This document shows positions 25,089 to 33,351 of a DNA stretch of 64,000 nucleotides, piece after piece. Each line of letters begins with the position of its first letter. The stretch's first letter is position 1. Both the position numbers and the translations under genes were made by a program. The stretch is from Nocardia aurantiaca (GTDB lineage Bacteria; Actinomycetota; Actinomycetes; Mycobacteriales; Mycobacteriaceae), in contig NZ_WMBB01000011.1 of NCBI RefSeq assembly GCF_009708175.1, positions 236,364-300,363 of the forward strand. The letters run 5' to 3'. The notes below the pieces were generated by a model. It saw only the letters and a list, made by a program, of their open reading frames with translations. It made no database searches and was not told where the DNA came from.

Positions 25089-25130
25089 CTGCAATGACCA
25101 GATCCGCAGCACCGATCTGCAATGATGCAG
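25089..25130. promoter_or_regulatory. LysR operator candidate: direct repeat and palindrome
   Basis: CTGCAATGA occurs at 25089-25097 and again at 25117-25125, 28 bases apart. The second copy is part of CTGCA-N4-TGCAG (25117-25130), which ends three bases before the LysR start codon. Two half-sites at this spacing in a divergent promoter fit LysR binding. Inference from position and repetition. Confidence 0.5.
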
Positions 25131-25132
25131 AA

Positions 25133-26035
25133 ATGAGCGTGACCTCCGCCACAAGCCGTCCGAGCCCCGACGATCTGCTGGTGCTGCTCGCGGTGGGCCG
25201 GACGGGCCGCTATGTCTCCGCGGCAGAGGAATTGGGCATCAACCACACGACGATCTCCCGGCGCATCGCCGCGCTGGAGCAGGCGCTGGGCGGGCGGGTG
25301 CTGATTCGCGGCGCGAGCGGATGGGAGCTCACCGATCTGGGCCGGGAAGCGCTCACGGCCGCCGAGGCCATCGAATCCGCGGTCCGCTCGCTGACCTCCG
25401 ACACCCCGGCGCTGGAAGGCGTGGTCCGAATGTCGGCCACCGACGGGTTCAGCGCCTACGTGGCCGCACCCGCCATTGCCGCGGTCCAGCGCCGCCATCC
25501 GAAGCTGTCGGTGGAGATCGTGACCGCCACCCGGCTGGCATCGCTGCAGCGGTCCAGATCCGATATCGAAGTGGTGGTGGGCAAACCGCAGCTGCGCCGA
25601 GCCCGCGCCATCGAACTGGGCGACTACACGCTCGGGCTCTACGCCTCGCAGGATTATCTGGCCCGGCACCCCGTCCCGGTCAGCGTCGAGGAGTTGTCGC
25701 GCCACCCGCTGGTCTACTTCATCGATTCCATGCTCCAGGTCGACGACCTCGACCTGGCTCCCACCTTCGCGCCCGCCATGCGCGAATCCATTTCCTCCAC
25801 CAATGTTTTCGTGCACGTGGAGGCCACCCGCGCCTCGGCCGGACTGGGCCTGCTCCCCTGTTTCATGGCCGACCGCCATGCCGATCTCACGCGCGTGCTG
25901 CCGGAAATCTCGGTGCGCCTGACCTATTGGCTCGTCGCCCGCCCCGAGACGCTGCGCCGCCCCGAGGTCGCCGCCATCGTGGAGGCGCTGCGCGAGCAGG
26001 TGGACACCCACCGCGACATGCTCATGGGTTCCTGA
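25133..26035 (+). CDS. LysR-family regulator of the ketone-body operon
   Basis: The start is ATG 25133; the longer frame upstream runs through the divergent promoter. The 300-residue protein has the LysR winged helix at residues about 12-70 (LLVLLAVGRTGRYVSAAEEL, GINHTTISRRIAALEQALGG) and an effector domain with VVRMSATDGFSAYVAAPAIA and a second lobe LGLYASQDYLARHPVPV. It is divergent from the permease/dehydrogenase/synthetase operon. LysR proteins usually activate the neighbouring operon in the presence of a pathway metabolite, here probably 3-hydroxybutyrate or acetoacetate. It converges on the asparagine-synthase-like gene. Confidence 0.9.
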   Translation: MSVTSATSRPSPDDLLVLLAVGRTGRYVSAAEELGINHTTISRRIAALEQALGGRVLIRGASGWELTDLGREALTAAEAIESAVRSLTSDTPALEGVVRMSATDGFSAYVAAPAIAAVQRRHPKLSVEIVTATRLASLQRSRSDIEVVVGKPQLRRARAIELGDYTLGLYASQDYLARHPVPVSVEELSRHPLVYFIDSMLQVDDLDLAPTFAPAMRESISSTNVFVHVEATRASAGLGLLPCFMADRHADLTRVLPEISVRLTYWLVARPETLRRPEVAAIVEALREQVDTHRDMLMGS

Positions 26036-26038
26036 TCG

Positions 26039-27004
26039 CTACGACGGCATCAGCAGGGCCAGGAACAGGCGGGTGGCCACGGCTTCGAAGGGCTCGATGC
26101 CGGGATCGGAATAGGTGCGGGCCCCGGGCAGAGACGCGGCGTGCTCGCGGGCGGCCTCGGCGAGCTCGCCCATGATGCCCGCCGAGCGTTGGATGGCGGA
26201 CTTCCTGGCCCAGGCCAACTCTCGCGCCGAGTCGGGCAGCAGATTTTCGCAAGCCGTACGGACACAGAGCTTGTCGACGTCCTCACCGCTGCGGGCACCG
26301 AACAATGCTGGGGGCGCGAGGGTTTCGGCGAGTTCCCAGAAGCGAAGGGTTTGGAAAACGTGGACGATGCGGTCGGCGCGGTCGCCCAGGATCCGGGAAT
26401 AGAAATCCGGTACGAGGCGGTCGGTGGTGAAATTGCGTGCCGATTCCGCGCGGGTGATGCGGTCGAGTTCGGCGGCCGCCTCGGGCGAATCGATCGGGTG
26501 CGCAAGGGTTTTGCCGCCCGCGAAGATCGCGTCGGCGCCACTGCCGGTGAGAATCGGGCCGGCGGTCTCGAGGCGGTCGAGCACAGGCTGCATGGCCAGC
26601 ATCGGGATGGCGTACGAAACCTCCCACAGTTCGGGGATTTTCAGGGCCTCCAGGGCCACCCGCGCGAGGTTCAGCACGGTGGCGCGATCCAGCTCGACGA
26701 TGTCGTGGGTCAGGCCGAGTGCCGTCGCGGCGGCCACGGCATTGGCGCGGTCGGTGCCGTCGGCGGTCAGCACGGTGAGGGCGTGCGGGCGGCGCCCCAG
26801 AGCGACCGAAGCCGCGGCCAGGAGAATCGAGTCGACGCCACCGGACAGCAGCAGGACCGGGTCGCCGGGCAAGGCCTCGAAGACCGCGCGCAGGCGATCC
26901 CGGGTCTCGGCCGCGATCAACTCGGCGGCGCGCACGGGATCGGTCAGGCGGCGTGATTCCGGGTCGGGTGCGGCGATATCCCGCAGCTCCGCGACGAACT
27001 GCAT
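26039..27004 (-). CDS. Stand-alone asparagine-synthase-like amidoligase domain
   Basis: The chosen start is ATG 27004; GTG 27058 is an alternative and the frame beyond it is shadow-like. The 321-residue protein has the PP-loop ATP pyrophosphatase signature VLLLSGGVDSILLAAASVAL and further AsnB synthetase motifs (VSYAIPMLAMQPVLDRL, LTGSGADAIFAGG, LPDSARELAWARKSAIQ). It has no N-terminal glutaminase domain, which true AsnB carries with a Cys2 nucleophile. It must therefore use another nitrogen source, receive ammonia, or form an amide or ring as in beta-lactam synthetase and lasso cyclase relatives. No biosynthetic partner is adjacent. The reaction is unassigned. Confidence 0.75.
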   Translation of the reverse strand: MQFVAELRDIAAPDPESRRLTDPVRAAELIAAETRDRLRAVFEALPGDPVLLLSGGVDSILLAAASVALGRRPHALTVLTADGTDRANAVAAATALGLTHDIVELDRATVLNLARVALEALKIPELWEVSYAIPMLAMQPVLDRLETAGPILTGSGADAIFAGGKTLAHPIDSPEAAAELDRITRAESARNFTTDRLVPDFYSRILGDRADRIVHVFQTLRFWELAETLAPPALFGARSGEDVDKLCVRTACENLLPDSARELAWARKSAIQRSAGIMGELAEAAREHAASLPGARTYSDPGIEPFEAVATRLFLALLMPS

Positions 27005-27205
27005 GGGTGCGCCACTCTGGGCGGCGGGTGCGGTGTGTCCTACGTCCGGTCGTCCCACACCGCCCAGCCTACTGCGGTGACGGCCGGGCCCAGGATCCTC
27101 AGCGGGCGCACGGTCCGGACCCATGGCCCGCCGATTCGCGGGCCCTCCGATGAGAGTCACGCCCGGCCGATCGGCAGGCCGTCCGTTCGAGAAGGGCTCT
27201 GCGCG

Positions 27206-27499
27206 TTGACTTCCTCGTCTGCGACTACCTCCCGCCTGCGTCGGCTGACCGCGCGCACCGCCGTGCGGTGCGCTGGCCGCGTGGCGCTGGCGGCGCTCGC
27301 CATCCCGGCCTCGGCGGCCACCGCCGAGGCCGGGATCCCGGTGGTCAGCCAGATCGCCGATCCGGACTGGAACCACGATCACGGCGGTGACCAGGATCGC
27401 CACGACCGGATCGGGGCCCGGAGCAGCCGCGGCCCCGGTAGCCGACCGGCTCCGCGGGCTGCTCGGGCCGCGAGCGGCGCGGTCAGCCCGCGACGGTGA
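27206..27499 (+). CDS. Possible small secreted histidine/aspartate-rich protein
   Basis: TTG at 27206 follows GAGAAGGG nine bases upstream. The frame has strong third-position GC bias. The 97 residues have a basic N-terminus, a hydrophobic stretch (CAGRVALAALAIPASAATAE) resembling a signal peptide, then DPDWNHDHGGDQDRHDRIG and an arginine/proline-rich tail. The gene runs antisense between the histidine kinase and the asparagine-synthase-like gene and overlaps the kinase end by 17 bases. A perfect 16-base hairpin lies inside it. It could equally be non-coding terminator DNA. Confidence 0.35.
   Translation: MTSSSATTSRLRRLTARTAVRCAGRVALAALAIPASAATAEAGIPVVSQIADPDWNHDHGGDQDRHDRIGARSSRGPGSRPAPRAARAASGAVSPRR
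27302..27336. repeat. Perfect 16-base inverted repeat with a 3-base loop
   Basis: ATCCCGGCCTCGGCGG and CCGCCGAGGCCGGGAT pair perfectly around CCA. It lies about 150 bases downstream of the histidine kinase end on the minus strand, so it could terminate kinase transcription, although no T-run follows on either strand. It also falls inside the possible small frame at 27206-27499. Confidence 0.7.
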
Positions 27500-29015
27500 G
27501 CGCGCCCGGCAGACACACCGTGAATTCGGTGCGTCCGGGCGTGCTTTCCACGGCGATCGCCCCGCCGTGGGCCTTCACCACCGCCGCCACGATGGCAAGG
27601 CCGAGCCCGGTGCTGCCGGCGCGTCGCGAACGCGACGAATCACCGCGCGCGAAGCGTTCGAAGACCTCCGGCTGCAGTTCGTCGGGAATGCCCGGCCCGT
27701 CATCGGTGACTCGCCAGATCGCCCCGCCCCGGCCGTCCTCGGCCAGGGCAGTCGTGACTCTGGTGCCGGGCCCGGTGTGCACGCGCGCATTGGCCAGCAG
27801 GTTGGCCAGCACCTGGTGCAGGCGCGCCGAGTCGCCGGTGACCACGATCGGTTCCGGCGGTAATTCCAATGCCCACTGCAGGTCCGGCCCGGCGATATGG
27901 GCGTCGCTGACCGCGTCGACGGTGAGCCGGGTCAGATCCACGGGGGTGTGCTCGAGCCCGCGCCCGGCATCCAGACGGGCCAGCAACAGCATGTCCTCCA
28001 CCAGCGTGGTCATGCGCCGAGACTCCGAATCGACGCGGCTCATGGCGTGGGCGACCACCGGAGGCAGCGCATCCCGTTCCCGCAGCGCCAGTTCGGCGTA
28101 GCCGCGGATGGAGGACAACGGGGTGCGCAGCTCGTGGCTGGCGTCGGCCAGGAAGCGCCGGATCCGAGTCTCGCTGGCGTGCCGGGCTTCCAGCGCGCCC
28201 GCGATGTGATCGAGCATGCGGTTGATGGCGACGCCGAGCTGCCCGACCTCGGTGCGGGCGTCGGCGTCGGCGACCGGAACCCGCACGGGGAGTGTCACTT
28301 CCCCGCGATCCAGCCGCAGGTCGGCGACCCGTGCTGCGGTGGCGGCGACCCGGTCCAGCGGGGTCAGGGCGCGCCGGATCAGCCAGATGCCCACCGAGAT
28401 GGCGACCACCAGCACGACGGCGGTGACGATGAGCAGGATGAGGAACACCCGCATGAGGGTGGCGTCGACCGACTTCAGCGGCAGCCCGGTGATCACGGTC
28501 TTGCCCGACCACGTGGTGGCGGCGACCACGCGATAGTGGCCCTGGCCCGGGATATCCAGTGACACAGGCTTACCGGGCGTGACGGCGGCGAGCTGTTCGT
28601 GCGCCGCCGCCGACAGCGCGGATTGCACACCGTCGGTGCCGACGCGCCCCGCACGCACCGACTTGTCGCTGTCGACGAGCGCGCCGATCGTATCCGGTTG
28701 AATACTGCGGCGATTCAGGAAATCCGGTCCCGGACCCGTCTGCGCCTCGGTGGACGGCGGTGGTCCGGGGGCAGTGTGCTGCTCCGGGGGCGGGCCGAGG
28801 CTGGGACCGCCGCCCGAGTCGACGAGGGCCCGCTTGGCCGCCTCGCTCAATCCGACATCCATCTGGTGCACCAGGAACTGTTGCAGCGCAAGCTCGGTCG
28901 CGATGCCGATGCCCGCGACCACCACCACCAGCAGCACCACCTGCCCGATCAGCAGCCGCGTCCGCAGCGACCAGCGGCGGCGGGGTGCGGGGTCAGCGGG
29001 CGGGTTCGAGGACAT
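27483..29015 (-). CDS. Orphaned sensor histidine kinase
   Basis: The start is ATG 29015 (or GTG 29024). The 510-residue kinase has one span near residues 20-40, an extracytoplasmic sensor region with a proline/glycine-rich patch, and a second span near 190-210. A HAMP region with LIRRALTPLDRVAATAARVA follows. The H-box is DASHELRTPLSSIRGYAELA, with the phosphorylated histidine near residue 294, then the N-box NLLANARVHT, G1 box DDGPGIP and G2 region GSTGLGLAIV. It resembles PrrB/MprB/TcrY-type actinobacterial kinases. Its response regulator should lie immediately upstream, but only that gene's last 28 codons remain, so it has no cognate partner here. Confidence 0.93.
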   Translation of the reverse strand: MSSNPPADPAPRRRWSLRTRLLIGQVVLLVVVVAGIGIATELALQQFLVHQMDVGLSEAAKRALVDSGGGPSLGPPPEQHTAPGPPPSTEAQTGPGPDFLNRRSIQPDTIGALVDSDKSVRAGRVGTDGVQSALSAAAHEQLAAVTPGKPVSLDIPGQGHYRVVAATTWSGKTVITGLPLKSVDATLMRVFLILLIVTAVVLVVAISVGIWLIRRALTPLDRVAATAARVADLRLDRGEVTLPVRVPVADADARTEVGQLGVAINRMLDHIAGALEARHASETRIRRFLADASHELRTPLSSIRGYAELALRERDALPPVVAHAMSRVDSESRRMTTLVEDMLLLARLDAGRGLEHTPVDLTRLTVDAVSDAHIAGPDLQWALELPPEPIVVTGDSARLHQVLANLLANARVHTGPGTRVTTALAEDGRGGAIWRVTDDGPGIPDELQPEVFERFARGDSSRSRRAGSTGLGLAIVAAVVKAHGGAIAVESTPGRTEFTVCLPGALTVAG

Positions 29016-29079
29016 AGCCCGCACCTCGCAGTGTGTGGATCATGGGCTCGGGGCGTTCTCCCGAGGTCAGAACGGACAT
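28993..29079 (-). pseudogene. 3' remnant of an OmpR-family response regulator gene
   Basis: The minus-strand frame from 29079 ends in PEPMIHTLRGAGYVLEPAR and a stop at 28993. PMIHTVRGVGYVLR is the highly conserved C-terminal end of OmpR/PhoB-type regulators. The stop overlaps the first codons of the kinase, as expected for a coupled regulator-kinase pair. Upstream of about 29050 the similarity ends, and 29080-29336 holds nothing recognisable, so the receiver domain and most of the DNA-binding domain are gone. Basis: conserved tail seen directly; deletion inferred. Confidence 0.7.
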
Positions 29080-29336
29080 CGTTACAGCGTCGGGGAGATC
29101 GCTGGGCCGACGCTGTACCGAAGCTGCGGGTCAGCTGTGAGAGCTGTGCGCCTGTCCGCTCTGCCGACGGTGGCCATCGAAAAGCACCATGTCGGCAGCG
29201 GTTTCGAACGTCACCCGGAGCCCGTTCGAAATTCGACACCATCCCCCGTGTGCCACATCGGGACTACCGGCGGAGCCGTCGGGCGAACGGCGTTCACCGG
29301 CGGCATGTGCGGGCCCGCCGGTGAGCTCCTCCGACG

Positions 29337-30932
29337 TCAAATCTGTTCCCCCACATCGGTCGCCACCAGGCGGTCCAGGGCGCGTTCGGCGAGGGCCGCG
29401 ATGGTCATCGACGGGTTGCAGGCCGCGGTGTTGCCGGGCATGAGCGCGCCGTCGACGACATAGAGGCCGGGCTGCCCCAGGACACGGCCGTCCAGGTCGC
29501 ACACCGTGCCCATGCTCGCGCCGCCGAGCGGATGCCAGGTGGAGGGGAAGGCGAGATTGGTGTCGAACAGGACGCTCGACGGTCCGGCGATGCGCTGCAC
29601 CGCGGGGCCGATGTGGTTGTCCTGGATGAACGAATCGCCGTCGGCGGGCCAGTACAGCTTCGCGGCATCGGTCGCCGCGTCGTAGCGGAACTCGCCGCAG
29701 CCGTTACTCACGCCGTAGCCGACCAGCATGGTGCTGTGCGCGTCCATCGAGAGCGGCGGAATCGACGCCTGGATCACGGTGTGCGCGCCATCCGGGTCAT
29801 CCCAGTTCAGGCTGCCGTAGACCACCGGACCACCCTGCGCGACGCCGAATTCCTCGGCGGGGGCGGACCAAACGTAGATGCGGTCGGCATTGGTGCCCCA
29901 GCCGCGACCGAGATCATCGGGCAGATCGGGGATCTGGCCCTTGGCGGCCGCGCGCACCAGCAGACGGCTGGTATTGAGGCTGCCCGCAGCCAGGACCAAG
30001 GCATTGGTGGTAAGGATCTTGTTCTCCAGCACCGTGCCCGCGGTATCGGTGCGGTTCACCCGCACCACCCAACGACCGTCGGCGGCCCGCTCGATATCGG
30101 TGACCTCGTGCAGGGTCTCCACCGTGACGCGGCCGGTGGCCTCGGCGGCGGCGATATAGGTGACGTCGATGGTGTGCTTGCCGCCATTGTTGACGCCCAT
30201 GGCGCCGTCACCATTGGTGTAGGAGGAGGCCATGTCACCACGAAGTTCGGCGAGCGCGAAGTTCCAGTCGATCGGCATGGGGATCTTCGACAACGGCAGG
30301 CCCGCCTTGCGGACGTGGTCGGCGAAAATCCTTGCGGCCGTGTAGTTCGGGGTGTTGATCAGTTCGTCCGGGGCCACGGCCAGGCCGAGCATGCGGGCGA
30401 CGCGCGGGTAGTAGACGGAATTCAGCGCGGACCAGTCGAGTCCGTCGGGGAAATGGGTGTTGAAGACAGCCTCGGTGGGCTGGAGCGACATACCCTGATA
30501 GACAAGCGATCCACCCCCGAGACCGGCCGCGCACAGCGCGGTCATGTTCTCGCCCGGCACCGCCTCGACCAGGCCGGTGTACTTCTCGAAAGCCACCGGC
30601 CTACCGAACAATTCGGGGCTGGAGCGATGCCACAGGATGCGCTTGTCCGGTGCGGTGGCGTGCGGAAAGGTCTGGGCGTTCGGGCCCGTAGGCCAGCGCA
30701 TGCCGCGCTCGAGCAGCAGCACGGGGACGCCCGCTTCGGCCAGGCGCAGGGCGGCGACGCCGCCGCCGAAACCCGAGCCGATGACAATGACCCGGTGGTC
30801 TTCACGGGTGAGCTGAACTCTCTTGACCCGGGCGGCGATTCCGGATCCTGCGCGGGCGACGGGTGCGGTCGCCAGGAGGGCGGCGGTGGCGGCGGCTCCG
30901 GACAGCAGGGAGCGACGGGTGATTTCTGACAT
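29337..30932 (-). CDS. Exported cholesterol oxidase, GMC family
   Basis: The start is ATG 30932 after GAGGTGCTCCC. The 531-residue protein begins with a Tat signal (SEITRRSLLSGAAATAALLA). FAD-binding motifs are VIGSGFGGGVAALRLAEAGV and the second loop GLGGGSLVYQGM. C-terminal TWHPLGGASMG carries the catalytic histidine, and PGNTAACNPSMTIAALAERA carries the conserved asparagine. This matches the class I cholesterol oxidases of Streptomyces and Rhodococcus (GMC oxidoreductases), which convert cholesterol to cholest-4-en-3-one with release of peroxide. It follows the secreted lipase by 57 bases, and the divergent TetR probably controls both. Confidence 0.92.
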   Translation of the reverse strand: MSEITRRSLLSGAAATAALLATAPVARAGSGIAARVKRVQLTREDHRVIVIGSGFGGGVAALRLAEAGVPVLLLERGMRWPTGPNAQTFPHATAPDKRILWHRSSPELFGRPVAFEKYTGLVEAVPGENMTALCAAGLGGGSLVYQGMSLQPTEAVFNTHFPDGLDWSALNSVYYPRVARMLGLAVAPDELINTPNYTAARIFADHVRKAGLPLSKIPMPIDWNFALAELRGDMASSYTNGDGAMGVNNGGKHTIDVTYIAAAEATGRVTVETLHEVTDIERAADGRWVVRVNRTDTAGTVLENKILTTNALVLAAGSLNTSRLLVRAAAKGQIPDLPDDLGRGWGTNADRIYVWSAPAEEFGVAQGGPVVYGSLNWDDPDGAHTVIQASIPPLSMDAHSTMLVGYGVSNGCGEFRYDAATDAAKLYWPADGDSFIQDNHIGPAVQRIAGPSSVLFDTNLAFPSTWHPLGGASMGTVCDLDGRVLGQPGLYVVDGALMPGNTAACNPSMTIAALAERALDRLVATDVGEQI

Positions 30933-30988
30933 GGGAGCACCTCGAAAGAGTGTGGAGCATTGGACGAAAAGCGAATGGCGGCTTCGAC

Positions 30989-32323
30989 TCAGTCGAAGGC
31001 ACATCCCGAAACCGGCTTGCCGGCCAGCCGATCCATCAGATAGCCGATCGCATTGTTCGTGCCGAAACCGTCGAGCAATTCCGGCCCGAAGTGATTGGGG
31101 ATGGTGGCGCCCGACAGAATCGGCGGCAACTCATTGGTGCGGAAGGTGACAGCGGCGCCGGAGGCGCACCAGTCCGTCGCCAGTTGCCGTGCCTGGCCGT
31201 ACGGAACGGTGTCGTCATTGATGCCGCTGGTGATCAGCACCGGACTGCCCGGCGTCAGCGTTCCGATCCGCTGCTGACGCACAATGTCCTGGACTCCGGG
31301 AATTTCACGCATGTGGTCGACCAGCGGCCGGTGATCCACGGTGAATTCATTGGTGCGCAGGAACGGATGCAGGGCGATCACATCACCGATGCACTCGTTG
31401 GAGAGTTCGTTCAGCAACCCCTGCCCGGATGCGTTCACCCGCTTCTCGAAGTCGGGCCGCAGATTCGGATAACGGTCCAAGAAGCCATTGAGCGCGAACC
31501 CGACCGCGCCACCGATCAGGCTACCCTCGATCCGATCCAGAATGGCCGACAGATCCGCGGTCGGCGCACCCGCCCAGGTGCCCTTCAGATTCAGTTCCGG
31601 CGCATAGCTCGGCTGCATTTCCGCGGCGGCCGCGCTCGCGCCGCCGCCCTGCGAGTAGCCCCAGAACGCTAACGGGGTATCCGTCCCGCTACCCGACAAT
31701 CGGTTCGCGGCGCGGGCGGCGTCGAGCACGGCGTGCGCCTCCTCGATCCGATTCGCGTAGGTGTGAATCCCGGGCGTGCCCATACCGATGTAGTCGGTGA
31801 CGAAAACCCGGGCACCGAGCGCGTTCCAGGCGAAAGCGGCCAGCGCCTCCTGATTGGCCGAAAAGGTCGGCGGAGTCAGGCTCGCGTAGATGCCCGCCGG
31901 AAACGCCAGCGACAGCGCGCACTGATCGCCCTGCCCCACCGTCCCCGGCGCGATGAGCACCGTCGGACGCGGCCCCGACCCCCGCCACGGCTGACTGGAG
32001 TCGATGAAAGTGCCGGTCACAGCCGCGGGAGCGTCGTCCTGGGTCCGCGAGGTGTACATGACGCGCTGTGCCGGCAGCGGCCAGGTCCCATCGGAACCGG
32101 GCGCCGCCGGATACACCGACATGTCCTCGGTTTTGATGACCGCGCCCGGTGTCGCATCGAATTGCTGTGGCGGATAATAGAAGCCGTTCACCGGCTCGGC
32201 CGCGGCGGGCGTGACCGCGGTACAGGTGGCGGCCAGCGCGACCGCCACGGCGCCGAGCGCGACTCCGACCAGGGTGATCCGCCGATGGGCAGCCGACACC
32301 GACGAATATTGCTGACGAGGCAT
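30989..32323 (-). CDS. Secreted lipase (secretory LIP family)
   Basis: A 444-residue protein with a Sec signal (ITLVGVALGAVAVALAATC, cleavage near PAAAEP). It has the secretory lipase fold: APGTVGQGDQCALSLAFPAG, VFVTDYIGMGTPGIHTYANR, the nucleophile in FWGYSQGGGASAAAAEM (serine near residue 222), the acid in GINDDTVPYGQA, and the histidine in IPNHFGPELL. The tail ends RLAGKPVSGCAFD, typical of this family. It cleaves acylglycerols or other esters outside the cell. Being first in an operon with cholesterol oxidase, it may release sterols from steryl esters. That substrate is inferred. Confidence 0.92.
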   Translation of the reverse strand: MPRQQYSSVSAAHRRITLVGVALGAVAVALAATCTAVTPAAAEPVNGFYYPPQQFDATPGAVIKTEDMSVYPAAPGSDGTWPLPAQRVMYTSRTQDDAPAAVTGTFIDSSQPWRGSGPRPTVLIAPGTVGQGDQCALSLAFPAGIYASLTPPTFSANQEALAAFAWNALGARVFVTDYIGMGTPGIHTYANRIEEAHAVLDAARAANRLSGSGTDTPLAFWGYSQGGGASAAAAEMQPSYAPELNLKGTWAGAPTADLSAILDRIEGSLIGGAVGFALNGFLDRYPNLRPDFEKRVNASGQGLLNELSNECIGDVIALHPFLRTNEFTVDHRPLVDHMREIPGVQDIVRQQRIGTLTPGSPVLITSGINDDTVPYGQARQLATDWCASGAAVTFRTNELPPILSGATIPNHFGPELLDGFGTNNAIGYLMDRLAGKPVSGCAFD

Positions 32324-32360
32324 CTAGTTCTCGATCTCCGAACTTCGGTCGCGCACGACG

Positions 32361-32392
32361 AGTAACCCAGTTACTTCAGTAACGGCGTTACT
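32361..32392. promoter_or_regulatory. Tandem TetR operators, two AGTAAC-N3-GTTACT palindromes
   Basis: Two perfect 15-base palindromes, AGTAACCCAGTTACT (32361-32375) and AGTAACGGCGTTACT (32378-32392), are separated by two bases and end eight bases before the TetR start. Their centres are 17 bases apart, so two dimers could bind on nearly opposite or adjacent faces. They sit in the 77-base divergent gap between the lipase and TetR genes, so they likely control both directions. Confidence 0.85.
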
Positions 32393-32400
32393 CTAACGGC

Positions 32401-33078
32401 ATGGCACGGGAGACGGAAGAGGCCTTGCGAGCGCGAATCCTGCTCGAGGTGCGCGCCCTACTCGAATCCGACGGCTACGACGCTGTCCAACTGCGGGAAG
32501 TCGCCCGCCGCGCCCACGTCTCACTGACCACCATCTACAAGCTCTTCCCCACCCGCGACGACCTGCTCGTCTCCGCCATCGAAGCCTGGATGGAAGACAA
32601 CACCTACATCCCGATGAAGCCCCCGCCCCCCGGCGAATCCATCCACGACGGCCTCATCCGCGTCATCCGCCACGTCTTCGACCCCTGGGAACGCCACCCG
32701 ATCATGCTCGAGGCCTACCACCGAGCCCGCACCGGACCGGCCTCCCAACGCCTCGACAACCACGGCCTCGACGCCGTCATCCCCGTCGTTTCCGCCGTCC
32801 TCGCCGGCGCCACCCCCCGCTACCTCGAAGACATAGCCGTCATCCTCTCCAACATGACCTTCTCCCTCCTGGGCCAATGCGCCGACGGCACCCTCCAGGT
32901 CTCCCAAGTCCTCCCCATTCTCGAACGAACCGTCCACCGTCTCACCGCCAACAACGAACCCGAAGCCACCGAAGCCCTCCGCTGCCGAGACTCCTCCGAC
33001 CCCCTCCCCCTCGCCCCCGACGCAGCGGTCCCCTACCGCCGCACCCCCACGGATTCCCCTGCGCCAGAACAACCCTGA
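32401..33078 (+). CDS. TetR-family regulator of the lipase/cholesterol oxidase operon
   Basis: A 225-residue regulator from ATG 32401. The helix-turn-helix lies at about residues 10-55 (ILLEVRALLESDGYDAVQL, VARRAHVSLTTIYKLFPTRD). The C-terminal domain includes HVFDPWERHPIMLEAYHRAR and LSNMTFSLLGQCADGTL, with SQVLPILERTVHRL near the end, reminiscent of KstR-type steroid regulators. The tail is proline-rich. It is divergent from the lipase-cholesterol oxidase operon with two perfect tandem palindromes between. It probably represses both itself and the operon until a sterol or acyl ligand binds. Confidence 0.9.
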   Translation: MARETEEALRARILLEVRALLESDGYDAVQLREVARRAHVSLTTIYKLFPTRDDLLVSAIEAWMEDNTYIPMKPPPPGESIHDGLIRVIRHVFDPWERHPIMLEAYHRARTGPASQRLDNHGLDAVIPVVSAVLAGATPRYLEDIAVILSNMTFSLLGQCADGTLQVSQVLPILERTVHRLTANNEPEATEALRCRDSSDPLPLAPDAAVPYRRTPTDSPAPEQP

Positions 33079-33190
33079 ACCTCCTCCCCCAACGTCCGTT
33101 CCAGCCCGCCACACGGCGATAACCAGCCGATTTGTATGTAGAGGGGGGTCCTGAGGTAATCTCATCGAGCACAAGCGAGAGCGAATGCAA

Positions 33191-33267
<77 letters not shown>

Positions 33268-33307
33268 AGAAAAACCCCTTCCGACCATGGTTGGAAGGGG
33301 TTTTTCT
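33268..33307 (+). terminator. Rho-independent terminator of tRNA-Pro
   Basis: A perfect 15-base stem (AGAAAAACCCCTTCC with GGAAGGGGTTTTTCT) and 10-base loop is followed by a T-rich run. It starts right after the tRNA CCA. The flanking A and T runs make it work in either direction. Confidence 0.9.
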
Positions 33308-33351
33308 TTGCCATGCATCGTTCCGAGATTCGGCCCGATCTCGCGGAAATC

